A DNA stretch of 64,000 bases from Actinoplanes sp. NBC_00393 (lineage in GTDB: Bacteria > Actinomycetota > Actinomycetes > Mycobacteriales > Micromonosporaceae): assembly GCF_036053395.1 (NCBI RefSeq), contig NZ_CP107942.1:3438501-3502500 (forward strand). Reading direction: 5' to 3'. A program made the translations under genes and the position numbers. Below the pieces are notes generated by a model. The model ran no database searches. It saw only the letters and a list, made by a program, of their open reading frames with translations, and was not told the DNA's origin. Of the stretch, positions 45,331-54,017 are shown piece after piece. Position 1 is the stretch's first letter. Each line of letters starts with the position of its first letter.

Positions 45331-45346
45331 GTAAGCGAACGTTTAC
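45331..45346. promoter_or_regulatory. TetR operator 2, GTAAGCGAACGTTTAC
   Basis: Half-sites GTAA/TTAC in the same 16-base layout as operator 1, 20 bases before the exporter ATG and likely over its promoter. Confidence 0.6.
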
Positions 45347-45366
45347 ATCTAGCCAGCGGGGACCTC

Positions 45367-46890
45367 ATGACCCAAACGATCCAGGAGCGCGGCTCTGCCG
45401 CCGCCGCACCCGTCGAGGGCGAGCGGCCCACCGGCGGCGGACTACTCGTGCTCTACCTGGCGCTCGGCGGTCTCGCCTTCGCCTGCCTGCAGTCGCTGGT
45501 CTCGCCGGCGCTGTCCACCATCGGCCACGAGCTCGGCGCCAGCACCGCCGACACCAGTTGGGTCGTCACCGCGTACCTGCTGTCGGCCTCGGTGCTCACC
45601 CCGATCCTCGGCCGCCTCGGCGACATGATCGGCAAGCGCAAGGTTCTGGTCGGCGTGCTCGCCACGCTGGCGGTCGGCACGCTGGTCGCCGCGCTCGCCA
45701 CCAACCTCACCGTGCTCATCGTCGCCCGCGTCCTGCAGGGCGCGTCCGGCGCCATCCTGCCGCTGTCGCTCGGCATGGTCCGCGACGAACTGCCCCGCAA
45801 GCGCGTACCCACCACCGTCGCCATCCTGTCCGCGATCAGCGGCATCGGCGCCGGCATCGGCATCGTCGCCGCCGGCCCGATCGTCGAGCACCTGTCCTGG
45901 CACTGGCTGTTCTGGCTGCCGCTCGCGCTCGTGGTGATCGCCCTGTTCGGCGCCGTCTTCGGCATGAAGGAGTCGCCGGTCCGCACCCCCGGCAAGCTCG
46001 ACTGGTCCGGCGCCATCATCCTGTCGGTCACCCTCGTCGCGCTGCTGATGGGCATCAGCAAGGGCCAGGCCTGGGGCTGGGACGACGCGAAGACCATCGG
46101 CCTGCTCGCGCTCGGCGTCGTCGGCCTGCTCGCCTTCGTCCTGATCGAGCTGCGGGTCAAGGAGGCGCTGGTCGACATGCGCCTGATGCGCAACCGCGCC
46201 GTCTGGGCCACCGACCTGGTCGCCCTGATCATGGGCTTCGCGATGTTCGGCGCGTTCCTGGTGATCCCGATGCTGCTGCAGCTGCCGCCCGCCCTCGGCG
46301 GGTTCGGCAAGCCGGTCTCCCAGATCGGGCTCTACCTGCTGCCGACCGTCATCGGCCTGATCGTGTTCGGCGTGGTCGCCGGCGCCCTGGTCCGCAAGTT
46401 CGGCCCGAAGCTGCCCATGGTCCTCGGCGCGACCCTGGTCACGGTCGCGTTCGCGATCCCCGCCATCGCCCACGACCAGATCTGGCACCTGCTGCTGTCC
46501 GGCTCGCTGACCGGCGCCGGCATCGGCCTGTCGTTCGCCGCCATGTCCAACGCCATCATCGAAGCCGTCCCGGCCACCCAGACCGGCCAGGCCACCAGCG
46601 TCAACGCCATCGCCCGGACCATCGGCAGCAGCATCGGCACCGCTGTCATCGCCGCGATCATCAGCGCCAAGGTCACCCCCGCAGGGCGTCCCCACCGACG
46701 AAGCGTTCACCATCGCGTTCTGGACCTGCTCCGGCATCGCCGTCCTGGCGATCATCGCGGCCCTCGCCGTGCCGTCGGCCCGCCGCCGCCACGAGCAGTC
46801 GGTCGCCGCCGGCGTCGACGACCTGCCACCCGAGCCGGTCGAGCTGCACCTGCCGCACCGCAAGCACTCCTGACCTTCGGTACGGCGTAA
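45367..46890 (+). CDS. DHA2-family MFS drug exporter, C-terminus frameshifted
   Basis: 507 residues as read. Fourteen-helix EmrB/QacA-type transporter with GRLGDMIGKRKVLVG (motif A), ARVLQGASGAILPLSLGM and SGIGAGIGIVAAGPI (motif C). Up to residue ~438 (IAAIISAKVTPAG) all is normal. Then the frame turns into an Arg/Pro-rich tail. In the +1 frame the expected end is intact: QGVPTDEAFTIAFWTCSGIA, a last helix and a stop at 46871-46873. One extra base near 46676-46682, in a C-run, explains this. It may be a sequencing error, phase variation or true damage to the last helix. Repression by the divergent TetR protein is likely. Confidence 0.85.
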   Translation: MTQTIQERGSAAAAPVEGERPTGGGLLVLYLALGGLAFACLQSLVSPALSTIGHELGASTADTSWVVTAYLLSASVLTPILGRLGDMIGKRKVLVGVLATLAVGTLVAALATNLTVLIVARVLQGASGAILPLSLGMVRDELPRKRVPTTVAILSAISGIGAGIGIVAAGPIVEHLSWHWLFWLPLALVVIALFGAVFGMKESPVRTPGKLDWSGAIILSVTLVALLMGISKGQAWGWDDAKTIGLLALGVVGLLAFVLIELRVKEALVDMRLMRNRAVWATDLVALIMGFAMFGAFLVIPMLLQLPPALGGFGKPVSQIGLYLLPTVIGLIVFGVVAGALVRKFGPKLPMVLGATLVTVAFAIPAIAHDQIWHLLLSGSLTGAGIGLSFAAMSNAIIEAVPATQTGQATSVNAIARTIGSSIGTAVIAAIISAKVTPAGRPHRRSVHHRVLDLLRHRRPGDHRGPRRAVGPPPPRAVGRRRRRRPATRAGRAAPAAPQALLTFGTA

Positions 46891-46904
46891 GCACCTCACC
46901 TGCA

Positions 46905-46941
46905 GCCGGGACCTGAGCCGATTCACGGCTCAGGTCCCGGC
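46905..46941 (+). terminator. Intrinsic terminator after MFS gene
   Basis: A perfect 16-bp stem (GCCGGGACCTGAGCCG and complement), 5-base loop, followed by GCTTTTCT. Confidence 0.85.
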
Positions 46942-46952
46942 GCTTTTCTCGA

Positions 46953-47309
46953 TCAGCGCAGGTCGACGACGGCGTCGTCGCTGATGTAGTCGACGTCGGG
47001 GTCGGCGCGTAATGCCTCCACCTGCTGGTGCGGCGCCGGCTCAGCCCGCGGCCCGGGCGTGCGCGCGGCCCCGGCCAGTTCCTCCAGCCGCGCGTACTTG
47101 GCTGCCACGTGCTCGGGCGGCCGGCGCAGCTCCGCGACCCGCAGATTGCCGGTCCGACCGCCGGGACCCCGGCCCGCCCTCAGGACCAGCAATCGCCCAT
47201 CAGACACATCGCGCAAGCTGTCCCATACGGATCCGCTCCGTGATGGCGCCGAGGGCCGGCGTCCGAATTCGTCCAAACTCCACCCTCGCCGGCAATCGAC
47301 GCCCAACAC
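46953..47309 (-). CDS. Hypothetical protein, partial resemblance to subtilase propeptide
   Basis: 118 residues from a GTG; the start is uncertain because the first ~35 residues have no clear pattern. The end VEALRADPDVDYISDDAVV resembles the last strand of I9-type protease propeptide/inhibitor domains (LRADPDVxYVExD). The middle is charged and helical (PEHVAAKYARLEELAGAART). It is convergent with the MFS gene across the terminator. Function unknown. Confidence 0.4.
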   Translation of the reverse strand: MLGVDCRRGWSLDEFGRRPSAPSRSGSVWDSLRDVSDGRLLVLRAGRGPGGRTGNLRVAELRRPPEHVAAKYARLEELAGAARTPGPRAEPAPHQQVEALRADPDVDYISDDAVVDLR

Positions 47310-47430
47310 TCAGTGGCTGACGCGGCAACCGCGAATCGGGTCGAGATTCGGAGGAGATTGATCCATCGCCGTCGCGACGGATGACACGGTCGCACGGTCG
47401 TGCGACCGCTCCCGCAACGAGGGGACACGC

Positions 47431-47808
47431 ATGTCCAGAACACGAAAGTCGGCGTCCGGCATCGCGCAGGCCGGGTTGGTGCTCGCGCTTGGCGCGGCCG
47501 CCACCGCCCTGCTTGCACAGCCCGCGTCGGCCGAGGTCAGTGCCGCGAACGTTCCGCAGCGCTGCTGCTACACGCTCGGCAACATCGTGAACAACTGCTA
47601 CGGCATCTTCTGGACCAGTGACTGGAACCAGGAATGCGCCGGTGGTGGCGCCACGGCGGCAGGCACGTTCCGATCGACAGCAGACTGCACGGCGCCCCAG
47701 ATCACGGACGAGAAGTTGGAGAAGTACCGCAGCAAGGGCAACCAAACCAGCTACGACGGCAAGGACTGCAACTACAAGATCCACACGGTCAACACCTGGT
47801 ACCGCTGA
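47431..47808 (+). CDS. Small secreted Cys-rich protein, unknown
   Basis: 125 residues, ATG 47431 preceded by GAGGGGACACGC. A Sec signal peptide (GLVLALGAAATALLAQPASA) would leave a mature protein of about 91 residues with six cysteines (CC, then single Cys in NNCYG, QECAGG, ADCTAP and KDCNYK), enough for three disulfides. The mature part is aromatic and Asn-rich (NNCYGIFWTSDWNQ). No known family recognised. A strong hairpin separates it from the downstream ABC cassette, so co-expression is possible only by read-through. Confidence 0.7.
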   Translation: MSRTRKSASGIAQAGLVLALGAAATALLAQPASAEVSAANVPQRCCYTLGNIVNNCYGIFWTSDWNQECAGGGATAAGTFRSTADCTAPQITDEKLEKYRSKGNQTSYDGKDCNYKIHTVNTWYR

Positions 47809-47816
47809 CCGGTCGC

Positions 47817-47864
47817 TGACCCGCGGCGCCGGATGCCGGGGAGGCGGCCCGGCGCCGCGGGTCA
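47817..47864 (+). terminator. Perfect hairpin between Cys-rich protein and ABC operon
   Basis: A 16-bp perfect stem (TGACCCGCGGCGCCGG and complement) with a 16-base loop, eight bases after the stop and 22 bases before the ABC ATPase start. It could terminate or attenuate. Confidence 0.7.
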
Positions 47865-47885
47865 CGCAGGAGCGAAAGGCGTCTT

Positions 47886-48629
47886 GTGCTGTCTGCCACC
47901 AAACTCTCTCAGGGGTACGGACGCCGTACGGTGTTCCATAACCTCGACATCGAACTGAACGGCGGCGTCACGGCGCTGCTCGGACCGAACGGATCCGGCA
48001 AGACCACCCTGTTACGGACGCTGGCCACGGTCCAGCCCCCACGCGGCGGACGCCTGCTGATCGAAGGGCAGGAAGTTCGGTCGGAGTCGATTGCCCGGGC
48101 ACTGCGCCGCCGCATTTCCTACCTGCCGCAGCGGTTCGGGTTCGAGCCCGGCATGCGGGTTCGGGACTTCGTACGGTACGGCGCATGGCTGCGCGATCTG
48201 CCGCCCGGCGACTGGGCGGACGCCACGGCCGCAGCCCTGCAACACGTCGGGCTCACCGACGAGTCCGGAGTGAGGATGGGTCGCCTGTCCGGCGGGATGC
48301 GTCAGCGGGCCGCGATCGCCTGGGCCATCGTCGGCCGGCCAGGGCTGGTACTTCTCGACGAGCCGACCGTCGGACTCGACACGCAGCAACGGCTGCGGTT
48401 CCGGGACACCGTCGCGAACATGCCCGCCTCGACGGTGCTGCTGAGCACCCACCTCATCGACGACGTCGACGCGATCTGCGAACGAGTGGTGGTCATGCAT
48501 ACCGGCGGGATCCGGTTCACCGGAACGACCGATGAGCTGCGGGCGCTGGACGACGCGTCCATGCCCGGCCACACGCCGCTTGAGCGTGCGTACATGAGCC
48601 TGTTGCCAGTGCAGGAGCGTCGCCGATGA
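47886..48629 (+). CDS. ABC transporter ATP-binding protein
   Basis: 247 residues from GTG 47886. All ATPase motifs are present: Walker A GPNGSGKTT, Q-loop YLPQRFG, signature LSGGMRQR, Walker B LVLLDEPT and the switch His in LSTHL. It is of the ABC-2/exporter type (CcmA-like). It overlaps the next gene by four bases (ATGA) and so is coupled to the two membrane proteins that follow. It should power their transport function. Confidence 0.92.
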   Translation: MLSATKLSQGYGRRTVFHNLDIELNGGVTALLGPNGSGKTTLLRTLATVQPPRGGRLLIEGQEVRSESIARALRRRISYLPQRFGFEPGMRVRDFVRYGAWLRDLPPGDWADATAAALQHVGLTDESGVRMGRLSGGMRQRAAIAWAIVGRPGLVLLDEPTVGLDTQQRLRFRDTVANMPASTVLLSTHLIDDVDAICERVVVMHTGGIRFTGTTDELRALDDASMPGHTPLERAYMSLLPVQERRR

Positions 48630-49903
48630 ACGCGCTGTGGCTGCATCTGCGATTCAGCGTGGCCCGGTGGACGGTCGCGCCGCTGGCCGTACTCGGGATG
48701 GCGGTGCTGTTCGGCCGCAACCGGTACTGGATCGGCATCTGGCCGGAAGCGGGAGCGGCGGCCCAGGTGAGTGCCTTCTTCGTGGCGCTCTTCGCCGCCG
48801 GCACGGCAGCCTGGATCGCTGCCACCGTGACGGTTCGCGGACTGCAGGAGCAGGCGGCGACGGCGGCCATCAGACCCTCGATCATCGAGCTCACCCGGTT
48901 CGCCGCCACGCTGATATGGTTGCTGGTGCCGTATCTGGCCGTGGCGGTGACAGCCGCAGTCTGCACCGCCGCCTCGGTGTCCGCACCGGGAACAGGCGCG
49001 TTCCTGCGGTACACCATGCTCGGCATTCTGCTCATCGTGCTTGCCGCGGCGTGGGGTTGGTTCGTCGGTCACCTGCTCGCACCGCTCGTCGGCTCCGTGT
49101 GCGCGATGCTGAGCTGGTTCATCGGTGCGACGCTGCTCGGCGACGTCGCCGACGCCACCGTGGTATCCGGGCCGCCGTGGCTGACGGTGGAGTCCGGTCC
49201 GCTCGCGATACGGCTGGCGGCGGTCCTGCTGTTCGCGGCGGCCGTGTGTGCGATCCCCTGGCGGCCGGGGTCATGGATGCGGTTCGGTCGCGGGGTTGCT
49301 GTGTCGGTCGTCGCACTCGGTGCTGTCGTGGCCGCGCACATGGCCACCACGGCGCTGGGTCCGCGGCGCCCGGCGGCGAATCCCCTGTGCGTTCAGGGCA
49401 CGATCGAGTACTGCCTGTGGCCCGAACACGCCAAGTACGTACCCCTGGTGCGGAGCGCGGACGAGCGGCTGGCTGCGCTGCCTGTGCGACTCGCACTTCC
49501 GCGGCGGGTCGTCGACTACTCGATGTCGGGATCCACCCGGTGGGTGGACGGCATGGAAATCGAGGTGGCCGGCGTGCACGACGCCGAGTTCGACATCTCC
49601 GAGGGAAGCCGGTGGGCGCTGGCCCGCGGCCTCGCGACCGCCATCGCCAACACGGTCTTTGCCGGATGCAGCGTCGACGCGCGACCCGATCCCGAGCACC
49701 GGTGGGACCGGCTGCGCGCCTGGCTCGAGTCGCGACTGGCCGGCGGCGGGGAGCCCGACTACCGCACCAACGCACCGTACGAGTTCCAGGACGCGTGGTC
49801 GGCAGGACGTCGGATGGCCGCTGATCCATCCCAGCAGCGGCAGGCGGCCTGGGTCTCGATGCTCATCGCTGAAGTAGTCGCGTCCCATTGCCATGCGGCC
49901 TGA
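48626..49903 (+). CDS. ABC exporter membrane protein with extracytoplasmic domain
   Basis: 425 residues. Six or seven membrane helices occupy residues 1-240 (WTVAPLAVLGMAVLFG, AFFVALFAAGTAAWIAATV, LLVPYLAVAVTAAVCTAASV and others). A soluble domain of ~180 residues follows, beginning LCVQGTIEYCLWPEHAKYVP, whose two Cys could pair outside the cell. This architecture recurs beside ABC ATPases in actinobacteria. It is coupled by overlap to the ATPase upstream and overlaps the next membrane gene by 11 bases. Confidence 0.7.
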   Translation: MNALWLHLRFSVARWTVAPLAVLGMAVLFGRNRYWIGIWPEAGAAAQVSAFFVALFAAGTAAWIAATVTVRGLQEQAATAAIRPSIIELTRFAATLIWLLVPYLAVAVTAAVCTAASVSAPGTGAFLRYTMLGILLIVLAAAWGWFVGHLLAPLVGSVCAMLSWFIGATLLGDVADATVVSGPPWLTVESGPLAIRLAAVLLFAAAVCAIPWRPGSWMRFGRGVAVSVVALGAVVAAHMATTALGPRRPAANPLCVQGTIEYCLWPEHAKYVPLVRSADERLAALPVRLALPRRVVDYSMSGSTRWVDGMEIEVAGVHDAEFDISEGSRWALARGLATAIANTVFAGCSVDARPDPEHRWDRLRAWLESRLAGGGEPDYRTNAPYEFQDAWSAGRRMAADPSQQRQAAWVSMLIAEVVASHCHAA

Positions 49904-50630
49904 GCGGCGGGAGCGTCATCGGCTGCTGATTGCCTACCTCAGGCTGCGCAGGGCGCATTGGCTGGTGGCCGCGATGGTGCTCATCGGCGCGGTCGTCGCG
50001 GGGTGGGGGCAGTTCGAGGCCCCCACCCCGGCGGCGGTGGACGGCGGCGGCACGAGCGTCGCCTTCTGGAGGTTGTTCGCCGTCGGCTCGGCAACAGTCC
50101 CCGTGCTCGCGCTGACCAGTCCGCTGCAATCCCTCGAGACGACCGCCGGTACGGCCTTCCATCGGGTGCGTGCCATCGTCCTCGCCGCAGCCTTCGTTCT
50201 GTCCTGTGCCTGCGTCCTCGCCGGCGCTGTCATCGGGGTCGGCGCCACGGTCGTACCCGTGCTCCTTCGCGCCCTGCTCGCCTGGATGGGCCTCGCGCTG
50301 GTCGGCGGCCGGGTGTTCGGGTGGTCCAGGTGCTGGATCCTGCCGTGGGCGACGATGTGCGGCGTGCTCTATTGGGGACACAGCGGCAGCGGCGAGGGCC
50401 TCCGCTGGTGGGAGTTCACCGGACAGCCGATCGAGCACCTGCCTAGCCTGCTCCTGTCGTTAGGGCTGTTCGCTGCCGGCCTCCTCGCAGGCGTACTCAC
50501 GCCATGGCGCATCCACCGCGCTGGGCTGCGGTGGCGGTCGGCGCTCGTCGGCGGCGCTGAAAGGCCCGCCCGTAGTTATCTAGACCAAAGACAACGGCAA
50601 GAACTGAGAGTTGATCAAGATCTGTCCTGA
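49893..50630 (+). CDS. Second membrane protein of the ABC cassette
   Basis: 245 residues with about six membrane helices (LVAAMVLIGAVVAGWGQF, AIVLAAAFVLSCACVLAGAVI, GVGATVVPVLLRALLAWMGLAL, LPSLLLSLGLFAAGLLAGVL). No soluble domain. It overlaps the previous gene by 11 bases and is therefore the third gene of the operon. Probably the second permease half. Substrate unknown. Confidence 0.65.
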   Translation: MRPERRERHRLLIAYLRLRRAHWLVAAMVLIGAVVAGWGQFEAPTPAAVDGGGTSVAFWRLFAVGSATVPVLALTSPLQSLETTAGTAFHRVRAIVLAAAFVLSCACVLAGAVIGVGATVVPVLLRALLAWMGLALVGGRVFGWSRCWILPWATMCGVLYWGHSGSGEGLRWWEFTGQPIEHLPSLLLSLGLFAAGLLAGVLTPWRIHRAGLRWRSALVGGAERPARSYLDQRQRQELRVDQDLS

Positions 50631-50662
50631 GCCCTCGCGCCCCGTCCCGTTGGTGACGATCG

Positions 50663-50778
50663 ATGTTCAGGCGGTGGTTCGTAGCGACTCAGGACGTGTT
50701 CTCGGCGGAGGAACTGGCGCGGCTTCGGGGTTTCCGGAGATCAACCGGGCGGAGTTGACCGGCATGCTGGCCAACTGA
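50663..50778 (+). pseudogene. Tn3-family transposase N-terminal scar (DUF4158)
   Basis: The frame MFRRWF...FSAEELARLRGF matches the very start of Tn3-type TnpA (DUF4158). One C is missing after GF: the expected continuation PEINRAELTGML is found in the next frame, ending at 50778. Nothing else of the transposase remains. Confidence 0.6.
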
Positions 50779-50944
50779 AAGACAGCGCGACGAACACCGT
50801 CGGGTCCGACTCCGGATCGTTGTCGACGAACCGCCACGGGTCCCGGGCGTCCAGCCACGGCCGCAACACCGGCATCGCGTACCTCCCGCCACCGGCTGTT
50901 GCGATGGCCCCGCAGCAGCCGGGTCCCGTCCATCCGGACGACGG

Positions 50945-52168
50945 TCAGCGGGTCGTCGCCCCCTCCCCCGGCACCGGCGGGACCCGCTCGAACCGCACCC
51001 GGCTCAGCCAGCCCGGGTAGTCGCTGAGCACATACAGTTCGCCGTGCACGTCGGCGCCGATCGCGGTCGGCTGGGTGGGGAAGTTGCCGATCGTCGCGGT
51101 CTCGTAGCTGCCGTCACGCTGGGGCCGCACCGCGTACACGCGGGGCGCGCAGTAGTCGCTGGCGATGTAGGTCCCCCACGCCTCGGGGGTCCGGGATCCC
51201 CGGTACACCACGCCGCCGATCACCGAGCAGCTCTCGGTGAGGAAGTGTTCGTACTCGAAGACCGGGTCCACGTAGCGCACGCCCGGCCGGCACTGCTCCA
51301 CGTCGAACACCGGGGTGCCCTCCTTGCAGGACCAGCCGAGGTTCGCCCCGCCCTGCCACGGGCGGATGTGGTTGATCTCCTCGACCAGGCCCTGGCCGAC
51401 GTCACCGATCCACAGCGAGTTGTCGATGTCGACGGAGAACCGCCACGGGTTGCGCAGCCCGTACAACCAGATCTCCGGCCGCGCGCCCGGCGTCCGCACG
51501 AACGGGTTGGTGGACGGCACGCAGTACGGCTTCGCCCCGCAGGCGCGGTTCACGTCGATGCGCACGATCTTGCCGAGCAGGGTGCCGAGGTCCTGACCGG
51601 CCTTGTACGGGTCGTTCGCGTGGCCGCCGTCGCCGGTGGACCAGTACAGGTAGCCGTCGCGGCCGAACGCCACCTGCCCGCCGTTGTGGTTGCCGTACTC
51701 GGCGTGCTCCTGGGTGAGCAGCACCTGCAGCCGTTGCGGGGCGCTGATGGGCAGTCGCGCCAGAGTCAGCGCGCCGGCCGGCAGACTCGTGTAGGCCACG
51801 TAGAGCATCCCGGTCCGGGCGAAGTTCGGCGCGGGCGTGATGCCGAGCAGGCCCCGCTCGTTGTCCGACGTGTCGATGCGGGCGCTCAGGTCGAGCACCG
51901 GCTCGGCCGCCAGGCCGGTGTCGGGATGATAGGCGCGGACCGTGCCGTTCTTCTCCGCGATCAGCATCCGGCCGTCCGGCAGCCCGGTGATCGCGATCGG
52001 ACGCTGCAGCCCGAAAGCCACCTGTTCGGTCACCACGGTCAGCTCGCTGAGCGGCACCGCACGGCTGCGGGAGGTGCCGGCCGCCGGCACCGAGGCCAGC
52101 AGCAGCGCCGACAGGACCAGAACGAGCAGGCCGGCCAGCGTGGCGGCCGGGCGACGACGTCGCGACAT
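50945..52168 (-). CDS. Secreted PQQ-dependent sugar dehydrogenase (GSDH family)
   Basis: 407 residues, ATG 52168 with GGAGCTGAC upstream. A signal peptide (LAGLLVLVLSALLLASVPAAG) leads into a six-bladed soluble glucose dehydrogenase-like propeller: IAITGLPDGRMLIAEKNG, the catalytic-base region EYGNHNGGQ, LYWSTGDGGHANDP, and the PQQ-contacting LRNPWRFS. It should oxidise an aldose or sugar-derived substrate extracellularly with PQQ. No PQQ synthesis genes are in this window. A CebR-like palindrome 35 bases upstream links it to sugar regulation. Confidence 0.85.
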   Translation of the reverse strand: MSRRRRPAATLAGLLVLVLSALLLASVPAAGTSRSRAVPLSELTVVTEQVAFGLQRPIAITGLPDGRMLIAEKNGTVRAYHPDTGLAAEPVLDLSARIDTSDNERGLLGITPAPNFARTGMLYVAYTSLPAGALTLARLPISAPQRLQVLLTQEHAEYGNHNGGQVAFGRDGYLYWSTGDGGHANDPYKAGQDLGTLLGKIVRIDVNRACGAKPYCVPSTNPFVRTPGARPEIWLYGLRNPWRFSVDIDNSLWIGDVGQGLVEEINHIRPWQGGANLGWSCKEGTPVFDVEQCRPGVRYVDPVFEYEHFLTESCSVIGGVVYRGSRTPEAWGTYIASDYCAPRVYAVRPQRDGSYETATIGNFPTQPTAIGADVHGELYVLSDYPGWLSRVRFERVPPVPGEGATTR

Positions 52169-52202
52169 GTCAGCTCCTTGAACAGGGTGGCGGACGCGCT
52201 AC

Positions 52203-52214
52203 GGGAGCGCTCCC
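52203..52214. promoter_or_regulatory. LacI/CebR-like operator GGGAGCGCTCCC
   Basis: A perfect 12-bp palindrome 35 bases before the dehydrogenase start. With flanks it reads CGGGAGCGCTCCCA, one base from the CebR consensus TGGGAGCGCTCCCA known from Streptomyces. Confidence 0.75.
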
Positions 52215-52388
52215 AGATTACATCGAAAGCTGACTATGTCTACCGGGCCGTTCGGCGTACGCGTTGACGCGTACCCGCTCCTTCGAAGGACTCGTCCCAA
52301 GCGGAGCGACATCAGGTGCCGATCATGGCCGTACGGTGAATGGTCTTCAATCTTTGACCCCAACCGCGGGCGGCACAGCCATCGTCTG

Positions 52389-54008
52389 TCAGGCATTGCG
52401 GGTCGCGGCTGCCTCCTGCAAGCCGAGGATCTCCACCGCCTTCTCGCGCATCTCGACCTTGCGGACCTTGCCGGTCACCGTCATCGGGAAACCGTCGACG
52501 ACGTGCACGTACCGCGGCACCTTGTAGTGCGCCAGTCTGCCCGTACAGAAATCCTTGATCGCTTCGGCGGTCAAGGGTGCTGCGCCGGGGCGCAGCACCA
52601 CCCAGGCCATCAGCTCCTCGCCGTAACGAGCGTCCGGTACGCCGATGACCTGCACGTCGGTGATGTCCGGATGGGTGTAGAGGAACTCCTCGACCTCGCG
52701 CGGGTAGACGTTCTCGCCGCCGCGGATGACCAGGTCCTTGATGCGGCCGACGATGTTGACGTAGCCGTCGGCGTCCATGGTCGCCAGGTCGCCGGTGTGC
52801 ATCCAGCGGGCCTGGTCGATCGCGTCGGCGGTGGCGTCCGGTTGATCCCAGTAGCCGAGCATGACCGAGTAGCCGCGGGTGCACAGCTCCCCCGGCAGGC
52901 CGCGCTCGACGGGCAGGCCGGTCGCCGGGTCGACGACCTTCGACTCCAACTGCGGCATGGTCCGGCCGACCGTCTCGGTGCGCCGGGCCAGGTTGTCGTC
53001 GGGACGCGTCATGGTCGAGACCGGTGACGTCTCGGTCATCCCGTAGCAGATCGCCACCTCGGCCATGTGCATCTCGCTGACCACGCGTTTCATCACCTCG
53101 ACCGGGCACGGCGAGCCGGCCATGATCCCGGTGCGCAGCGAGGACAGGTCGTATCCGGCGAAGTCGGGCAGGCCCAGTTCGGCGATGAACATGGTCGGTA
53201 CGCCGTACAGGGAGGTGACTTTCTCCTGCTGGACCGCCGCGAGCGTCGCGGCCGGCTCGAAGCCCGGCGCCGGCAACACGATGCACGCGCCGTGCGAGGT
53301 GCAGGCCAGGTTGCCCATCACCATGCCGAAGCAGTGGTACAGCGGGACCGGCAGGCAGACCCGGTCGTGCTCGGTGTAGTTGATCAGCTCGCCGACGAAG
53401 TAGCCGTTGTTGAGGATGTTGTGGTGCGACAGGGTCGCGCCTTTGGGGAAGCCGGTGGTCCCCGACGTGTACTGGATGTTGATGGCGTCGTCGAAGGCGA
53501 GCGTGGCGGCGCGCTCGCGCAGGGCGCTGCGGTCGCCGTCGCGGATCGCCAGGTCGTCCCAGTCCGGGGTGCCGAGGTAGACCACGTCCGGGAAGCCGAT
53601 CTCGGTCAGCATGGCCCGGTAGTCGCTGGTCTTGTGGGACACCGCGCTGACGACGAGCCGCATACCGGACTGCTCGACGACATACGCGAGCTCATGCGTA
53701 CGGTACGCCGGGTTGACGTTGACCAGGATCGCGCCGATCTTGGCGGTCGCGTACTGGGTGATCACCCACTCGGCGCAGTTCGGCGCCCAGATGCCGACCC
53801 GGTCGCCCTTCTCGATGCCCCGGGCCAGCAACCCCAGGGCGATCTCGTCGACCGCGGCGTCGAACTGCGCATACGTCCAGCGGCGTCCGGTGGCCACCTC
53901 GACCAGGGCTTCCCGCTCCGGAAAGCGGGCGACCGTACGCTCCAGGTTGGCGCCGATGGTCTCACCGAGCAGAGGGACGTCGGAGACGCCGGAAGTGTAG
54001 GACAGCAT
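52389..54008 (-). CDS. Acyl-CoA synthetase (AMP-binding)
   Basis: 539 residues. The adenylate-forming signature [12 protein letters not shown] is near residue 185, followed by [20 protein letters not shown] with the conserved ARWMHTGD, and the C-terminal [15 protein letters not shown] and catalytic Lys region VTGKVRK. It is of the medium/long-chain fatty acid type and should activate a carboxylic acid to its CoA ester. The decayed IS200/IS605 copy 2 begins ten bases upstream of the ATG, so the native promoter and ribosome-binding site were probably replaced. Confidence 0.92.
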   Translation of the reverse strand: MLSYTSGVSDVPLLGETIGANLERTVARFPEREALVEVATGRRWTYAQFDAAVDEIALGLLARGIEKGDRVGIWAPNCAEWVITQYATAKIGAILVNVNPAYRTHELAYVVEQSGMRLVVSAVSHKTSDYRAMLTEIGFPDVVYLGTPDWDDLAIRDGDRSALRERAATLAFDDAINIQYTSGTTGFPKGATLSHHNILNNGYFVGELINYTEHDRVCLPVPLYHCFGMVMGNLACTSHGACIVLPAPGFEPAATLAAVQQEKVTSLYGVPTMFIAELGLPDFAGYDLSSLRTGIMAGSPCPVEVMKRVVSEMHMAEVAICYGMTETSPVSTMTRPDDNLARRTETVGRTMPQLESKVVDPATGLPVERGLPGELCTRGYSVMLGYWDQPDATADAIDQARWMHTGDLATMDADGYVNIVGRIKDLVIRGGENVYPREVEEFLYTHPDITDVQVIGVPDARYGEELMAWVVLRPGAAPLTAEAIKDFCTGRLAHYKVPRYVHVVDGFPMTVTGKVRKVEMREKAVEILGLQEAAATRNA

Positions 54009-54017
54009 TCCTCAGCC

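Noticed and set aside
38446..46890. Possible secondary-metabolite cluster (BTAD regulator, FAD oxidoreductase, exporter, methyltransferase pieces nearby)
   Set aside because: No polyketide, peptide or terpene synthase is present; only tailoring-like and regulatory genes, so a cluster cannot be supported.
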